64,000 bases of DNA. Origin: Epithemia pelagica (Eukaryota > Bacillariophyta > Bacillariophyceae > Surirellales > Surirellaceae). The notes under the pieces were generated by a model. The model was not told the origin of the DNA, did not search any database, and saw only the letters and a program-made list of their open reading frames with translations. The DNA is taken from the NCBI GenBank assembly GCA_946965045.2, contig OX337238.1, positions 124,001-188,000 of the forward strand, read 5' to 3'. Below are positions 37,506-47,481 of this stretch, in pieces. The first letter of the stretch is position 1, and every line of letters starts with the position of its first letter. Position numbers and translations under genes: made by a program.

Positions 37506-38888
37506 CTATTTCACCGCAACAAGAACAAACAACATGAAAAGACCAACAAGAACAGTGACCATTCCACCTCCGGCGCGAGCAAAGGCCGCACTCGTGCCAG
37601 TCAAGGAAGTGTCACCTTCCACCGCATCGACCGTGTCCTCCATGACTTGGACCAATTCCGTATAGGTGCAAGGCAAAAAGACTTGGGTACTGTCCAACGC
37701 AGCATCCTCACCATCGACCAAGGCACTGGGAGCGTATTGGAGACAAACGTCCATGCTCGTGTCGTCGTCATCATTTTGGCTTTCGGCCAAGACGCGATTG
37801 TTATTGTCTGGCCCGTCGAGGCTCAGAGTGACGGCCGTTTCTTCGGCCAAGGGATCGTCCAGAGAAGGAACTGCAGCGGCACAGGAAACATCGCATGTCT
37901 CGTCCGTGATATTCGCCACTTGATTGACCAAACAATCCATCAATTCCTCCAAGGGATCCAAGGCACAGGGAGGACAACACGACACAATTTCACACGTGGG
38001 TGCAATGAGCTCGGTTTGAATGTCGGCACAGGTTGTCAAGGCGGAGTAATTGACGCCCGCAAAGGGATTGTCCAAGGGCAATTGCGCACTGCAATTGGCA
38101 CGACAAGTGGCCGCATTTTCACGACCACATTGATGCAAACTTCGAAGCGCTTGACGGATGCAAGAACGAGGATGATTCTGACGAGCTTCTTGAATCGTTT
38201 CATTCAAACAGTCTGCCACTTCGTCCAAACAGGGAGCCGTGGCATTGATAAAGCGTTTTCGGCGTTTTCGGCGGTTCTCGCGACGATTCTGGTATCGTTC
38301 AAACAAGTCCGACAAGGGCGTCGTATCTTCTGGTTCTTCCTCCACCTCGTCCACCAGTTCCAGATCATTCTCTTGAATGCATTCCACCAACTCAGCAAAG
38401 GTTGTGCCATTGGAGGACGTCTCGGGATCTCCCTCGGCATCAGTATCCACAACATTTGTATCATTGCCAAAAATGACACAGTCCTGACGATCCGCGTACC
38501 GTTTCACACAGTCGTACAAGTCTTGAGGATCGGTGGTGCGAAAACAACGAGGCAACCAGAGATAAATGGGATTTTGACTGGCCGCGTCCCAAAACTCTCC
38601 TGTTTTTTCCGGGCGATCGCTGTCTTGATCTCGGTCCGGACCCCAAAAGGGAAAGTTTTGACGAAAGTTGGCTGCCCGGCCACGACGGCCATCACCTTCT
38701 TCGGTTCCACTGCCTTGTTCCGTAGTCGAGCCATCACGCGGACCACCACCTAGACCAAAGCCTTGAAGGTTTCCTTGAGGACCATTGCCATGACGACCCA
38801 GGGCACGAAGTTCTTGAGAGGTGACACCAATCATTACCACTGTCCAAAGGATAAAAGTCATTGCGCTAGAACTTGAAACCACCTTCAT
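37506..38888 (-). CDS. Secreted Cys-rich surface protein, copy 3
   Basis: 460 residues. The signal peptide differs slightly from copies 1 and 2 (AMTFILWTVVMIGVTSQ) and matches copy 4. One RKR unit fewer than copy 1; hydrophobic tail intact. It has Asn-Asp-Leu-Glu where the others have Asn-Asp-Pro-Glu in the acidic region. Confidence 0.8.
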   Translation of the reverse strand: MKVVSSSSAMTFILWTVVMIGVTSQELRALGRHGNGPQGNLQGFGLGGGPRDGSTTEQGSGTEEGDGRRGRAANFRQNFPFWGPDRDQDSDRPEKTGEFWDAASQNPIYLWLPRCFRTTDPQDLYDCVKRYADRQDCVIFGNDTNVVDTDAEGDPETSSNGTTFAELVECIQENDLELVDEVEEEPEDTTPLSDLFERYQNRRENRRKRRKRFINATAPCLDEVADCLNETIQEARQNHPRSCIRQALRSLHQCGRENAATCRANCSAQLPLDNPFAGVNYSALTTCADIQTELIAPTCEIVSCCPPCALDPLEELMDCLVNQVANITDETCDVSCAAAVPSLDDPLAEETAVTLSLDGPDNNNRVLAESQNDDDDTSMDVCLQYAPSALVDGEDAALDSTQVFLPCTYTELVQVMEDTVDAVEGDTSLTGTSAAFARAGGGMVTVLVGLFMLFVLVAVK

Positions 38889-41045
38889 AATGTTTGTTTT
38901 TATCCTTGTTGTTCTCTTGACCAGAAGTAAAATTGTGAGCTTAAAGAGGGAGGATGATAGATGTCCAATGGACTCTCGAATCCTTGTCCATGTTGTTGCA
39001 TCTCTAGGTAGGCAACCGTACGAGTGCTACTACTAGAGGCTTTGAATCTTGTCAAAATTTGATACGATTGCGACAGAATGTCCATCAATCCTACTCGCAT
39101 CTTTGAATTAATCTGGACTATTAGGTAGATTGAGTCTTTCTTGATAGCACTCGATTGGGTTTAGAATTCAGTCACAGTTCCGAGTCAAGAAAATCCGACT
39201 TCTGCATCGTATCGTTCAAATAATGAAAAAGTACATATTATTGGTATATTAGATTAGATGCGAACTGATTGGTTGTAGAAGACGAAATGACCGGTACTGG
39301 GTAGGTTCCGAATAGCTACCCCTTCCAATGAGACTCCGTGATTCAGGAAATTGCGTCTCAATGCGGTATCTCTCTCTCGAACTTTTTTGCCAACTATGGT
39401 CGTTGTACCAACCACACCCCTTTTTGTTGTTTCTATCCCGTACGAATGGAGGACAGACAATACCAGAGCACGCCGCAGTTACATGGATCTACCAGTGGTA
39501 TCCACGCTCATGGATTCAATCGTTTCAAATCTGACCGACCTACTATACTCTTGTGTTGTCCGTAGTACTCGCATGGATGATGGCTTTTTCATCTCGACAC
39601 GACAGAGCTCGCTTTCACTCCATCCAACACGGACGAATCCTCCACGATCATCCTGGAGTGGCATTCTTCCCTCGACGAGGTGTCAGGCGAGCGTGCCCGC
39701 AAAAGCAGCACCCGTCGCAACACCACCATTGGCTCTACTACTACAAGGAGAAGCGGTTCGGCCGGGGTCCCCCGAAAAAGACCCACCGAATGACAATTGC
39801 ACACACCAATACAAGACCATGGCCCGAGACCCACTGGACAAGAACACGAATGGATTTTTCTGCCAGGATTTGGATGAAAGGAACCAAAACAACAACAAGA
39901 ACCCAACTCCTATCTACTACTGTGTTGTCTTTCAACAAGAGCAAGAAGCAAACACAAGACGAAGCGGTTCCATTGGTCCATCGTTCTTGTAGAGACAACC
40001 TCCTCGTTACACGAGTCGTTCATGCTTACCGTTGGAGTCGTACGGCGTACGTCGTTCTTGTTGTCTATGATACTACCACTATACCCCATCTTTTTGCGGT
40101 GTTCTACAAGGTAGCAACTCAACTAGTGTTTTTCCCTCTGGGTTCTTGACTGGATTTCATGTACGACTCGTAGTAGAACCGTCGTCCAGGTCGTTCCGCA
40201 ATGGGTCCATACAACACAAAACGAGAACAAAGACTCCTCAGCTCTACTAGTAGTGTCCTGCTACTATAGGATGCTGGCGCCAACCAACCAGCAACGACAC
40301 CTTGTCTGCCAACACCACGATTGGGCCGAAGGGCGACTGTCACCCCGTGCCGCGAGACAACCAGGTTCCATGGGCGTCACTACTAATAGATCAATGGGGA
40401 GAACTGAAACTACGACCAGAAACCGGCGAACTGCTGGCAACCCCAAGAGACTTTGGATTGTTGTATCCTGTTCCGTGGATCTGTACGGAATAAGGTGCTA
40501 CTGCTGCTACTGCTGCTGGAATCCTGGTTGGTCAGAGACAACCAAAGGAATTTGGATTTAAGGAACGAGAAGCACATTGATTTTGTGAGAGAGCGTCGTG
40601 GCTTGCACCCAAGTCGGCCCTGCCTGCGCGGGAGTAGGCGACCTTGCGACCGACGAGACCCATTTCGTCTGTCCATCGATGCGACCTTCATCGGAAGAGA
40701 GATTCTTCGCGCACGTCTCGAGTACTTCGGAGCGTCGGGATAATTTTCTTGATACTATATTATGGATTACAATGTTCTTGAGACGCTGTAGGTGTACACG
40801 TTTGGAGATGCGACATTCTCTGGGATTCTCCCAGCGGGGTTGGTGACACCTTGGACGTGCGTACTTGCTCGGATTTTCCGATTCGAACCCGCTGAGGATT
40901 GCACGAGAACTGTCCCGCAGTGAATGCGAACCCCCAAGTTCTTGGCGCGAATCGAGTTCTCGTTGGATGGGCGCAGTTCGGTTTGGTGTCAAGAGGTGGA
41001 ACGCAAGAGAAGACCCCAACAATGGATCATTCCTTATTCGACAGC
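38889..41045. other. DS1 and DS2 blocks of R3
   Basis: No gene called. DS1 (38889-40174) and DS2 (40175-41039) are contiguous here, giving the pre-insertion state of R1. Overlapping frames on both strands reach 213 codons but show no domain. Confidence 0.55.
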
Positions 41046-41126
41046 CTGCACGGGCCCATTCGATCCTCATTGATGATTCCTTTTTGGACGATCTATATTC
41101 ATAAAATCAGCAACGTTTGAACGCTC

Positions 41127-41179
41127 TCCACCAACCAACCAACCAACCAACCAACCAACCAACCAACCAACCAACCAAT
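41127..41179 (+). repeat. (CCAA)n microsatellite in FNT leader
   Basis: About 13 CCAA units. The copy of this region at 32404 has only three, so the tract differs in length between array copies. Confidence 0.9.
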
Positions 41180-41241
41180 CCATCCCTCCATCGCCTTTCG
41201 GTGCTTCTTTGAGAAAAAAGCCAATCCAGTTTTGGTACATC

Positions 41242-41934
41242 ATGTCGCCACCATCCACACACGACGGAGATGTCGGACAGGGCGGTTCCTCAACCACCAG
41301 TCCAGAAGAACCGACACTACAACAAGCCGAGGCGGCAACAACAACTACTACTACTCCGCCAAGTCCAGAACAAGCACCACCACCAGCACATCCAGTGGCG
41401 CCGTGGCACGAATATTATTATCCAACGTCCTTGTACGATGAGCCCAGTTCGTTTGGCGCGCATCCTCAGTATCAGCATTCACAGGCCTCTTCGTTGCGTC
41501 ATCGACGAACCTTACCAGCACCACCACCACCGTATTGGGCATCGACTGCCACGCTCATGGGTCCATCCATGCGTTCCATTCCAGCCGCCTTGCCCTGTCC
41601 TCCGCCTCCCACTCCTACTGCCAACGGTCTACCGTACAAACCCACCAAGGCCCCCAAGGAAACCTTGTTGGCCATTTACAAGGCGGGTAAATATAAGGCT
41701 GGATTACCATTGAGTTTGCTCCTGATTCAAAGTTTCATGGCCGGTGTCTACATTGCCATGGCCGGACACTTGTACTTGGCCGTCGGTGGGGGTGTGTTGG
41801 GCGCCGTGCTGTTTCCCACGGGCTTGATTGCCGTTGTCTTGACGTCGGCCGAACTCTTTACGGGCGATGCCCTCGTCTTTGTCGCCTCCACCTTGGGCGG
41901 CCAAGTTCCCGTGCACAAGTTGGTGCGCAATTAG
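41242..41934 (+). pseudogene. Formate/nitrite transporter, 3'-truncated (N-terminal half only)
   Basis: 230 codons from the ATG at 41242 (TTG at 41209 rejected). A Pro/Thr-rich N-terminus of about 135 residues is followed by FNT sequence: TLLAIYKAGKYKAGLPLS, IQSFMAGVYIAMAGHLYLAVGG, GAVLFPTGLIAVVLTSAELF and TGDALVFVASTL. These cover the first two or three helices, including the SAELFTG(N/D) motif. The frame stops at TAG 41932-41934 right after LVRN, where intact FNTs continue with Trp and the remaining helices. From about 41940 the sequence is the 3' block of the array. The truncation is therefore a recombination junction. A half-FNT cannot form the pore. Confidence 0.8.
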
Positions 41935-42248
41935 ACCGTGGTACTCCTGTCGTCGCGAGCATGGTCCAAACGCATTGGTCGATTTCGAGGACTGTCTGAA
42001 CTATGAATGGAGGAATCGAAACAATAGTCTCCTTTCTGATTGACAATACCAGTTTCTAATTTCTGTGTTCGCTTATTTATTTATTTATTTTCTTATAAAC
42101 TCAATTGACTGGTCTTGGAGATCCACTTGCACTATTACACCGCAACAAGAACAAACAACATGAAAAGACCAACAAGAACAGTGACCATTCCACCTCCGGC
42201 GCGAGCAAAGGCCGCACTCGTGCCAGTCAAGGAAGTGTCACCTTCCCC

Positions 42249-43526
42249 CTAATCGACCGTGTCCTCCATGACTTGGACCAATTCCGTATAGGTGCAAGGC
42301 AAAAAGACTTGGGTACTGTCCAACGCAGCAGCCTCACCATCGACCAAGGCACTGGGAGCGTATTGGAGACAAACGTCCATGCTCGTGTCGTCGTCATCAT
42401 TTTGGCTTTCGGCCAAGACGCGATTGTTATTGTCTGGCCCGTCGAGGCTCAGAGTGACGGCCGTTTCTTCGGCCAAGGGATCGTCCAGAGAAGGAACTGC
42501 AGCGGCACAGGAAACATCGCATGTCTCGTCCGTGATATTCGCCACTTGATTGACCAAACAATCCATCAATTCTTCCAAGGGATCCAAGGCACAGGGAGGA
42601 CAACACGACACAATTTCACACGTGGGTGCAATGAGCTCGGCTTGAATATCGGCACAGGTTGTCAAGGCGGAGTAATTGACGCCCGCAAAGGGATTGTCCA
42701 AGGGCAATTGCGCACTGCAATTGGCACGACAAGTGGCCGCATTTTCACGACCACATTGATGCAAACTTCGAAGCGCTTGACGGATGCAAGAACGAGGATG
42801 ATTCTGACGAGCTTCTTGAATCGTTTCATTCAAACAGTCTGCCACTTCGTCCAAACAGGGAGCCGTGGCATTGATAAAGCGTTGGCGGCGTTTTCGGCGT
42901 TTTCGGCGGTTCTCGCGACGATTCTGGTATCGTTCAAACAAGTCCGACAAGGGCGTCGTATCTTCTGGTTCTTCCTCCACCTCGTCCACCAGTTCCGGAT
43001 CATTCTCTCGAATGCATTCCACCAACTCAGCAAAGGTTGTGCCATTGGAGGACGTCTCGGGATCTCCCTCGGCATCAGTATCCACAACATTTGTATCATT
43101 GCCAAAAATGACACAGTCCTGACGATCCGCGTACCGTTTCACACAGTCGTACAAGTCTTGAGGATCGGTGGTGCGAAAACAACGAGGCAACCAGAGATAA
43201 ATGGGATTTTGACTGGCCGCGTCCCAAAACTCTCCTGTTTTTTCCGGGCGATCGCTGTCTTGATCTCGGTCCGGACCCCAAAAGGGAAAGTTTTGACGAA
43301 AGTTGGCTGCCCGGCCACGACGGCCATCACCTTCTTCGGTTCCACTGCCTTGTTCCGTAGTCGAGCCATCACGCGGACCACCACCTAGACCAAAGCCTTG
43401 AAGGTGGTTTCCTTGAGGACCATTGCCATGACGACCCAGGGCACGAAGTTCTTGAGAGGTGACACCAATCATTACCACTGTCCAAAGGATAAAAGTCATT
43501 GCGCTAGAACTTGAAACCACCTTCAT
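42249..43526 (-). CDS. Secreted Cys-rich surface protein, copy 4, lacking the C-terminal anchor
   Basis: 425 residues, same signal peptide as copy 3, with one inserted His (GNHLQGF). A cluster of three substitutions at 42247-42252 turns the Ala codon of MEDTVDA into TAG. About 35 residues are lost, including the hydrophobic tail, although the DNA for the tail is still present down to 42139. The product would be secreted rather than anchored, if functional. All cysteines except those beyond the stop are kept. Confidence 0.75.
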   Translation of the reverse strand: MKVVSSSSAMTFILWTVVMIGVTSQELRALGRHGNGPQGNHLQGFGLGGGPRDGSTTEQGSGTEEGDGRRGRAANFRQNFPFWGPDRDQDSDRPEKTGEFWDAASQNPIYLWLPRCFRTTDPQDLYDCVKRYADRQDCVIFGNDTNVVDTDAEGDPETSSNGTTFAELVECIRENDPELVDEVEEEPEDTTPLSDLFERYQNRRENRRKRRKRRQRFINATAPCLDEVADCLNETIQEARQNHPRSCIRQALRSLHQCGRENAATCRANCSAQLPLDNPFAGVNYSALTTCADIQAELIAPTCEIVSCCPPCALDPLEELMDCLVNQVANITDETCDVSCAAAVPSLDDPLAEETAVTLSLDGPDNNNRVLAESQNDDDDTSMDVCLQYAPSALVDGEAAALDSTQVFLPCTYTELVQVMEDTVD

Positions 43527-45417
43527 AATGTTTGTTTTTATCCTTGTTGTTCTCTTGACCAGAAGTAAAATTGTGAGCTTAAAGAGGGAGGATGATAGAT
43601 GTCCAATGGACTCTCGAATCCTTGTCCATGTTGTTGCATCTCTAGGTAGGCAACCGTACGAGTGCTACTACTAGAGGCTTTGAATCTTGTCAAAATTTGA
43701 TACGATTGCGACAGAATGTCCATCAATCCTACTCGCATCTTTGAATTAATCTGGACTATTAGGTAGATTGAGTCTTTCTTGATAGCACTCGATTGGGTTT
43801 AGAATTCAGTCACAGTTCCGAGTCAACGATTACATCATATCGATCCAATAATGAAAAAGTACATATTATTGGTATATTATATTAGATGCGAACTGATTGG
43901 TTGTAGAAGACGAAATGACCGGTACTGGGTAGGTTCCGAATAGCTACCCCTTCCAATGAGACTCCGTGATTCAGGAAATTGCGTCTCAATGCGGTATCTC
44001 TCTCTCGAACTTTTTTGCCAACTATGGTCGTTGTACCAACCACACCCCTTTTTGTTGTTTCTATCCCGTACGAATGGAGGACAGACAATACCAGAGCACG
44101 CCGCAGTTACATGGATCTACCAGTGGTATCCACGCTCATGGATTCAATCGTTTCAAATCTGACCGACCTACTATACTCTTGTGTTGTCCGTAGTACTCGC
44201 ATGGATGATGGCTTTTTCATCTCGACACGACAGAGCTCGCTTTCACTCCATCCAACACGGACGAATCCTCCACGATCATCCTGGAGTGGCATTCTTCCCT
44301 CGACGAGGTGTCAGGCGAGCGTGCCCGCAAAAGCAGCACCCGTCGCAACATCACCATTGGCTCTACTACTACAAGGAGAAGCGGTTCGGCCGGGGTCCCC
44401 CGAAAAAGACCCACCGAATGACAATTGCACACACCAATACAAGACCATGGCCCGAGACCCACTGGACAAGAACACGAATGGATTTTTCTGCCAGGATTTG
44501 GATGAAAGGAACCAAAACAACAACAAGAACCCAACTCCTATCTACTACTGTGTTGTCTTTCAACAAGAGCAAGAAGCAAACACAAGACGAAGCGGTTCCA
44601 TTGGTCCATCGTTCTTGTAGAGACAACCTCCTCGTTACACGAGTCGTTCATGCTTACCGTTGGAGTCGTACGGCGTACGTCGTTCTTGTTGTCTATGATA
44701 CTACCACTATACCCCATCTTTTTGCGGTGTTCTACAAGGTAGCAACTCAACTAGTGTTTTTCCCTCTGGGTTCTTGACTGGATTTCATGTACGACTCGTA
44801 GTAGAACCGTCGTCCAGGTCGTTCCGCAATGGGTCCATACAACACAAAACGAGAACAAAGACTCCTCAGCTCTACTAGTAGTGTCCTGCTACTATAGGAT
44901 GCTGGCGCCAACCAACCAGCAACGACACCTTGTCTGCCAACACCACGATTGGGCCGAAGGGCGACTGTCACCCCGTGCCGCGAGACAACCAGGTTCCATG
45001 GGCGTGACACTACGACTAGAGCAATGGGGAGAACTGAAACTACGACCAGAAACCGGCGAACTGCTGGCAACCCCAAGAGACTTTGGATTGGTGTATCCTT
45101 TTTCATGGATCTGAACGGAATAAGATGCTACTGCAGCTGCTACTGCTACTGCTGGAGTCCTGGTTGGTCAGAGACAACCAATGGAATTTGGAGTTGGAGG
45201 AACGCGAGAAGCACAGTTTTTTCGCTAGAGCACATTGATTTTGTGAGAGAGCGTCGTGGCTTGCACCCAAGTCGGCCCTGCCTGCGCGGGAGTAGGCGAC
45301 CTCGCGACCGACGAGACCCATTTCGTCTGTCCATCGATGCGACCTTCATCGGAAGAGAGATTCTTCGCGCACGTCTCGAGTACTTCGGAGCGTCGGGATA
45401 ATTTTCTTGATACTATA
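43527..45417. other. DS1 and most of DS2 of R4
   Basis: Near-identical to 38889-40850. No gene called. DS2 continues to 45634 under the 3' end of the Thr-rich gene. Confidence 0.55.
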
Positions 45418-47043
45418 TTATGGATTACAATGTTCTTGAGACGCTGTAGGTGTACACGTCTGGAGATGCGACATTCTCTGGGATTCTCCCAGCGGCGTTG
45501 GTGACACCTTGGACGTGCGTACGTGCGTGGATTTTCTCTTTCGAACCCGCTCAGGTTTGCACGAGAACTGTGCCGCAGTGAATGCGAACCCCCAAGTTCT
45601 TGGCGCGAACCGAGTTCTCGTTGGATTGGGCGCAGTAGAAACAAAGAGTAGTGCTGACTTACCTGGCCAGAAGTGCATCAACAAGTCAAGAAATGGAAAG
45701 GAGTATTTTTCATTCTCGTGGCTTATTTCACTTTTACTCATCCTTTTGCCGAAGTTGTAGCCAACGATTGCATTCTTCTCATAGTCCGACACTGGATGAT
45801 CCGGCGATGAATCCTCGACTATCTTCCACTCAAATCTTCTTTTGTCCTCTTTCCTTTGTAGCTGTTGACCCGTTGAATCGGTCGCTGGCTCACTCTCTCC
45901 GTCAAAAAGCACAGTCCATAGGTTTCCTCTTGCCACTGGATTCTTCTTCCCGTCGAAAACTGTTCCCCATTGAGCATTGTTGCCATTCTTGTGAACTCGA
46001 TCTCCAATGTCGATTCCTTTTTTCTTGGGAGGCTTGACGACTACGGTCCAGTTGCTTTCAATAAGATGGTCTTTGGTAAGCTTGTATTGCTCCATTTTAT
46101 GCCTGTGACGATCTTTGTCTCTTTCAACCAAAGCCCCGAAAGACAATTGGCGTGCTTGTGCTTGTTCTTGTTCAGCTCCGTCATCCTCGTCATCATAGAC
46201 AAGTTTCACGGGTACATCTTCTTCGAGTTCTTCATCAGCAGCTGCATCTTCATCCTGATCTTCATGTTCGTTATCACTATCTTTATCATCATTTTGCCTG
46301 GTCGTTGGTGGGTTGTTCTGATTGTTCGGAGGTGCATCTTGACCTTGAGCGTTGTCCAGGATCGCCGCTTGTGCCAAAACTTCAATTTCTTCATCGTCGC
46401 TTACATCTGTTAATATCACTCCACCAACAGTGCGAGGAGCCTCTGAAGTCGTTGTCGTTGCTGCGGTCGTTGCAGTGGTCGTTGCAGTGATCGTTGCCGT
46501 GGTCGTTGGTGCAGCAGTCGTTGTCAGTACCGATTGCATTGGTGTGGTTGTTCCTGCTGTCGATGCCGCTGCCGTCGGCCTTGCTGTTGTCTCGACTGGG
46601 GTGTTCGTTGTCGTTGTCACACTCGTTGTCACACTCATTGTCGCGCTCGTTGTCGCGCTCGTTGTCGTTGTCGTGGTTGCCGTTGGCATTGACGTGGATG
46701 TTGCTGTCCTCGATGCCGTTGTCATTGTCCTTGCTGCGGTTTCGGCTGGAACTGGAGTATTTGATACTGTGGTTGTTGTTGAGATCGTAGGTCGAGGTCC
46801 GGCTGCTGCAACTGGATCTGGTTGTCCAGGAAAACCTTCATCTTTCTTGGGGAATCGAAGCTGTGGGGAAGAGCGTTCATTTCTTAGCTCTGTTGGATTT
46901 CCTCTTTCGTCCACTCCAGCGACCATCCACTTATGAAATTCGACTGCTTCAACAATAATGCATGGGATGTCTCCACGCCTCATGAAACATCTCGATCCAA
47001 TCCCCAAACCACATGATTTGGGCCTCGGCGGCGGTGGTTCCAT
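45418..47043 (-). CDS. Thr-rich acidic protein with piggyBac-protein-like N-terminal region; 3' end derived from the array
   Basis: 541 residues, ATG at 47041-47043. After about 80 residues comes a Thr/Ala-rich stretch of about 120, then an acidic segment. A folded-looking region follows with GDRVHKNG, WGTVFDG, LWTVLFDGES and WKIVEDSSPDHP, ending in YSFPFLDLLMHFWPGK. From memory, the last motif resembles the region in front of piggyBac-derived transposase domains in algae and oomycetes; I could not check this. No DDE domain follows. From about base 45634 the frame runs into block DS2 of R4, so the last 70 or so residues are foreign and the original 3' end has been removed. Probably a truncated gene; real expression is uncertain. 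Confidence 0.5.
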   Translation of the reverse strand: MEPPPPRPKSCGLGIGSRCFMRRGDIPCIIVEAVEFHKWMVAGVDERGNPTELRNERSSPQLRFPKKDEGFPGQPDPVAAAGPRPTISTTTTVSNTPVPAETAARTMTTASRTATSTSMPTATTTTTTSATTSATMSVTTSVTTTTNTPVETTARPTAAASTAGTTTPMQSVLTTTAAPTTTATITATTTATTAATTTTSEAPRTVGGVILTDVSDDEEIEVLAQAAILDNAQGQDAPPNNQNNPPTTRQNDDKDSDNEHEDQDEDAAADEELEEDVPVKLVYDDEDDGAEQEQAQARQLSFGALVERDKDRHRHKMEQYKLTKDHLIESNWTVVVKPPKKKGIDIGDRVHKNGNNAQWGTVFDGKKNPVARGNLWTVLFDGESEPATDSTGQQLQRKEDKRRFEWKIVEDSSPDHPVSDYEKNAIVGYNFGKRMSKSEISHENEKYSFPFLDLLMHFWPGKSALLFVSTAPNPTRTRFAPRTWGFAFTAAQFSCKPERVRKRKSTHVRTSKVSPTPLGESQRMSHLQTCTPTASQEHCNP

Positions 47044-47481
47044 TGTTGTATCGTTCTCGTGCGTTTTGGTCTTCTCAAGTTTCTAAGAGGTTATTGAGAA
47101 TTGCTGTTTGTGTGTCCAATCTCCATTAGCGGTCAAAAGCATCTTTTCGACTTGCAAGCAAGCACATGGTTGATTGTTGAATGAACTGTGGAACGATGTT
47201 GGAGGGAAGATGTAGTTTTTGTGGAGCAGTCGCTACAAAAGCACGTGTCCCGCATGCCCGCCCGCCTTAATTAAACGACAAGAATGTTCTAAACATAATG
47301 AACTATCTAACAAAATTTAACGTTTTAACCGTATTCCCGTTGAATCAAAAGCTTTTTTCCAAGTGTGGTCTGATTTGTTTTTTTGTCAAGTGGTCTGCAG
47401 ACCAGGCAATGACGAACGCTCTCTGTCTGAGAAACGCTCGAAAACCCAAGACTCTCTGAGAAACCCCTACTCTACAAAAAG
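47044..47481. other. Intergenic, no gene seen
   Basis: Divergent spacer between the Thr-rich gene and the SET-like remnant, AT-richer than its surroundings. Confidence 0.5.

Larger units (their letters stand above)
36894..41241. repeat. Segmental array unit R3
   Basis: Sulfotransferase 3' stub, Cys-rich copy 3, DS1, DS2, then the FNT upstream region. DS1/DS2 are almost identical to R4: a 213-codon frame at 39351-39992 and 43979-44620 differs by one residue. The target sites of both retrotransposons are uninterrupted here (AGAAC at 40175, GACAG at 41040). Confidence 0.8.
41935..45634. repeat. Segmental array unit R4
   Basis: Starts in the 3' block between sulfotransferase and Cys-rich genes (most like R2 at 34449), then Cys-rich copy 4, DS1 and DS2. 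It stops at about 45634, where R1 and R3 continue with TCGGTTTGGTGTC but this copy enters the Thr-rich gene. Confidence 0.8.

Noticed and set aside
39351-39992. 213-codon frame in DS1, present almost unchanged at 43979-44620
   Set aside because: R3 and R4 are too similar for conservation to mean anything, and the frame is broken in R1 and competes with overlapping frames.
41127-41179. (CCAA)n as a telomere-like repeat
   Set aside because: The unit is four bases and not TTAGGG-type, and it sits in a gene leader with variable copy number.
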